Shown here: positions 62,801 through 64,000 of the stretch, one piece after another | How the letters are laid out: the number at the start of each line of letters is the position of its first letter | Position numbering within the stretch: position 1 is the stretch's first letter | From: Heterotrichella gracilis | Taxonomy: Eukaryota; Sar; Xanthophyceae; Tribonematales; Xanthonemataceae | Direction: 5' to 3' | Length of the DNA: 64,000 nt | Assembly: GCA_032358255.1 (NCBI GenBank) | Contig: JAULBX010017192.1 | Coordinates: 1-64,000, forward strand | Position numbers and translations under genes: made by a program | Notes under the pieces: generated by a model | Database searches by the model: none | Told to the model about the DNA's origin: nothing | Seen by the model: only the letters and a program-made list of their open reading frames with translations

Positions 62801-63797
62801 CCCTTAACCCTCGATGCGCAGCTTGGCCCCACGCCTGACCTAAATGGCTAGCATGTACAGGCACAGCTGTTTGCCCACTGGTCCATGCACATGCACATGC
62901 ACATGCACATGCACATGCACATGCACATGCACATGCACATGCACAAGCACATGCACATGCGTACATGCCCCACCTGCACAGCGTGAGGCGCATGCCACCG
63001 TCCTTGCCCCAGATCTGGCCCCCCACCACTGCCAGTGCCACCAGGTCAGGGGCGGCATGAGCGGTGTGCATGGGTGTGGGGGGCAGCCGATGGCGGTCAC
63101 ATGCCGTGCTCACATAGCCCCCTTGGTGCAGTGAGGGGGGCACGCGCAGGGGTATGTGTGTGGCCACCAGGGCGGGGGAGATGGGTGGGCGCCAAGACAG
63201 CAGGGGGTCAGCAGGAGGCGCACGCTCCGACCCCCCCAGCGCGCGCACAGCTATTGTCCCCCCCTTGGCCTCAAGCACTGCCTTCTGCTCCAGTTGGCCC
63301 CACGGGAATGCGCTGACGTGACCAGGGCCAAGGCTGGCCGCCATGACCACACCGGTGGAGGCCAGGGCTGGGTGTGGGGTGGTGGGGGCAGTGGGGGCTG
63401 CAGTTTGTTTGTGGCGTCCAGGCGTGGAGTCGGCAGCAGCTGCAGCAAGTTCAAAGTGTATAATGATGGCCATCCGCAGGCAACCATGTTTAGGGCACTT
63501 GAAATAATTGGAGCACAGTGAGCCGGGTGTGGATTTTGTGGCATGATGCGTTCACACTACATCGCAGGGAGTCATTGCAGGGATGCAGTAAAGCTGCCAT
63601 GTGGGGTTATCAAGAGGCCATGCCAAATCATGCCGCTCACCTGGTGCACCCTGCCCCCCCTGGCCCCGCACTATGTGCAGCCACGTGGGTGACTCCGGCG
63701 CCATGTGGTGGTGCCACGTCAGCACAGGCTGGCTTGGGCGGCGCAGGTCAAACAGCATCACGCGTGTGGGTGTGGAGCAGCATGCAAGGGGGGCAGC
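59887..63797 (-). CDS. Propeller-like protein, 5' part outside window (TAF1C/Rrn6-like?)
   Basis: Five exons are supported: 63641-63797, 62974-63439, 62458-62704, 60559-61167, 59887-60183, giving 591 residues with phases 1, 2, 0, 0. The N-terminus lies beyond 63797 and is not resolved. The first visible exon reads TRVMLFDLRRPSQPVLTWHH, like a WD-type blade of the Pol I factor TAF1C/Rrn6. Later exons carry VALAVVGGQIWGKDGGMRLTLC and NILGDVVVTGLSSSYLEGG, also strand-rich. A Ser/Pro-rich linker and an Ala/Gly-rich part follow, and the C-terminus is basic (VVVRKKRRVAVAEGF), like a nuclear signal. The TAF1C idea rests on one short motif plus the NLS-like end and is tentative. The intron 60184-60558 holds a LINE tail; the intron 61168-62457 holds the inverted duplication copy B. 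Confidence 0.6.
60220..60500 (-). mobile_element. 5'-truncated LINE tail
   Basis: The minus-strand frame ending at 60265 reads IRCCACDRLSDDRVPKCMVFG, then GIGKPRATWADLLQQDL and GINKWFKQCQERAPWRRM. This pattern, a short Cys patch then G-x-GRPR-like W-x-D-L and a terminal W/R-rich helix, is typical of the end of non-LTR retrotransposon ORF2. A short AACTAACTAACT tail follows at about 60221-60235. Only the last 70 or so codons remain, so it is 5'-truncated as LINE copies usually are. It lies in an intron in the same orientation as the host gene. Confidence 0.65.
61346..62004. repeat. Inverted duplication, copy B, in an intron
   Basis: Reverse complement of 54006-54683. It carries a copy of the FET/Cys4-array promoter region and the first FET codons (MDFSNQLDAPHMDM here, MDFSNQFDVPHTDM in the source), then stops abruptly. 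The other end stops within a few bases after the Cys4-array start codon. No downstream coding exon of either gene was copied, so both gene starts here are fragments. Confidence 0.9.
62884..62960. repeat. CATGCA hexamer tandem array
   Basis: Ten exact CATGCA units from 62884 to 62943, then two or three imperfect ones to 62960. It lies in the intron between the 62974-63439 and 62458-62704 exons. Confidence 0.9.
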
Positions 63798-64000
63798 CTG
63801 CACGAGCGGCGGTGGGGGTCAGCAGAGCCTGATAGGAGCACGGAGACAATACTAAAACCTAGATCGATTACCCAATCCGTGTAAATGGCATTGCCCAGTT
63901 TCCATATGTCCTCGTCTGCCACCGCATTGACCCATTTATATTTCCTCAAAATCCAATGCTCTTTGCAACCCCTTCCTCCCCTCTCTGCCTTGAACCATAT
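63798..64000. other. Right edge, intron or upstream exon not resolved
   Basis: This should be an intron of the minus-strand propeller-like gene. A 63-codon minus frame (63758-63949) runs through it but offers no phase-compatible donor I would defend. Confidence 0.4.

Noticed and set aside
62884-62960. CRISPR-like or minisatellite array
   Set aside because: A pure six-base tandem repeat without spacers; simple-sequence DNA.

Overview
The window reads as nuclear DNA of a green alga (chlorophyte). Coding exons are GC-rich and are broken by many GT-AG introns of about 100-1200 bases. Gene content fits: an algal [FeFe]-hydrogenase, a plastid-type peptide deformylase, a bacterial-type fused alpha/beta glycyl-tRNA synthetase of organelles, a MADS-box gene, a LanC-like gene and an intronless nuclear tRNA-Gln. 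The hydrogenase keeps N-terminal iron-sulfur domains, which most chlorophycean enzymes lack and which are known from Chlorella variabilis, so a trebouxiophyte or early-branching chlorophyte is plausible but not proven. Exon models were built by hand from reading frames, GT/AG borders, codon phase and family motifs; phase closes in every model given, but no transcript was available.

Layout, left to right: 1-1841 no gene; peptide deformylase (+, 1842-4821); [FeFe]-hydrogenase (-, 5867-11796); SDHAF4-like succinate dehydrogenase assembly factor (-, 12747-13805); small acidic unknown protein (+, 14828-15661); METTL21/FAM86-like methyltransferase (-, 16856-19078); LanC-like protein (+, 19406-24000); single-exon MADS-box protein (-, 25369-26334); glycyl-tRNA synthetase (+, 26989-35875, 19 exons); OTU-type cysteine protease (+, 36897-39038); tRNA-Gln(CTG) (-, 39697-39768); AASDH/ACSF4-like adenylation-carrier-propeller protein (-, 40518-47520); class I methyltransferase (+, 48352-50403); FET-type (FUS/TAF15-like) RNA-binding protein (-, 51783-54048); protein with seven tandem Cys4 modules (+, 54677-58015); and a propeller-like protein cut by the right edge (-, 59887-63797, possibly TAF1C/Rrn6-like).

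Most neighbours are divergent or convergent, giving several compact head-to-head promoters (19079-19405; 26335-26988; 54049-54676). There is no operon. Themes shared by neighbours are loose: organelle gene expression (deformylase, glycyl-tRNA synthetase), redox and mitochondria (hydrogenase, SDHAF4), and protein or RNA modification.

The most unusual structures are: (i) the CpI-like modular hydrogenase; (ii) an inverted duplication of the FET/Cys4-array head-to-head promoter, including the first FET codons, lying in an intron of the gene 7 kb away; (iii) the seven-module Cys4 protein; (iv) two intronic hairpins (49545-49653 and 23106-23196) and a perfect 49-bp palindrome (16277-16325). Mobile DNA is sparse: one LINE tail, one tRNA-like relic and several simple repeats.
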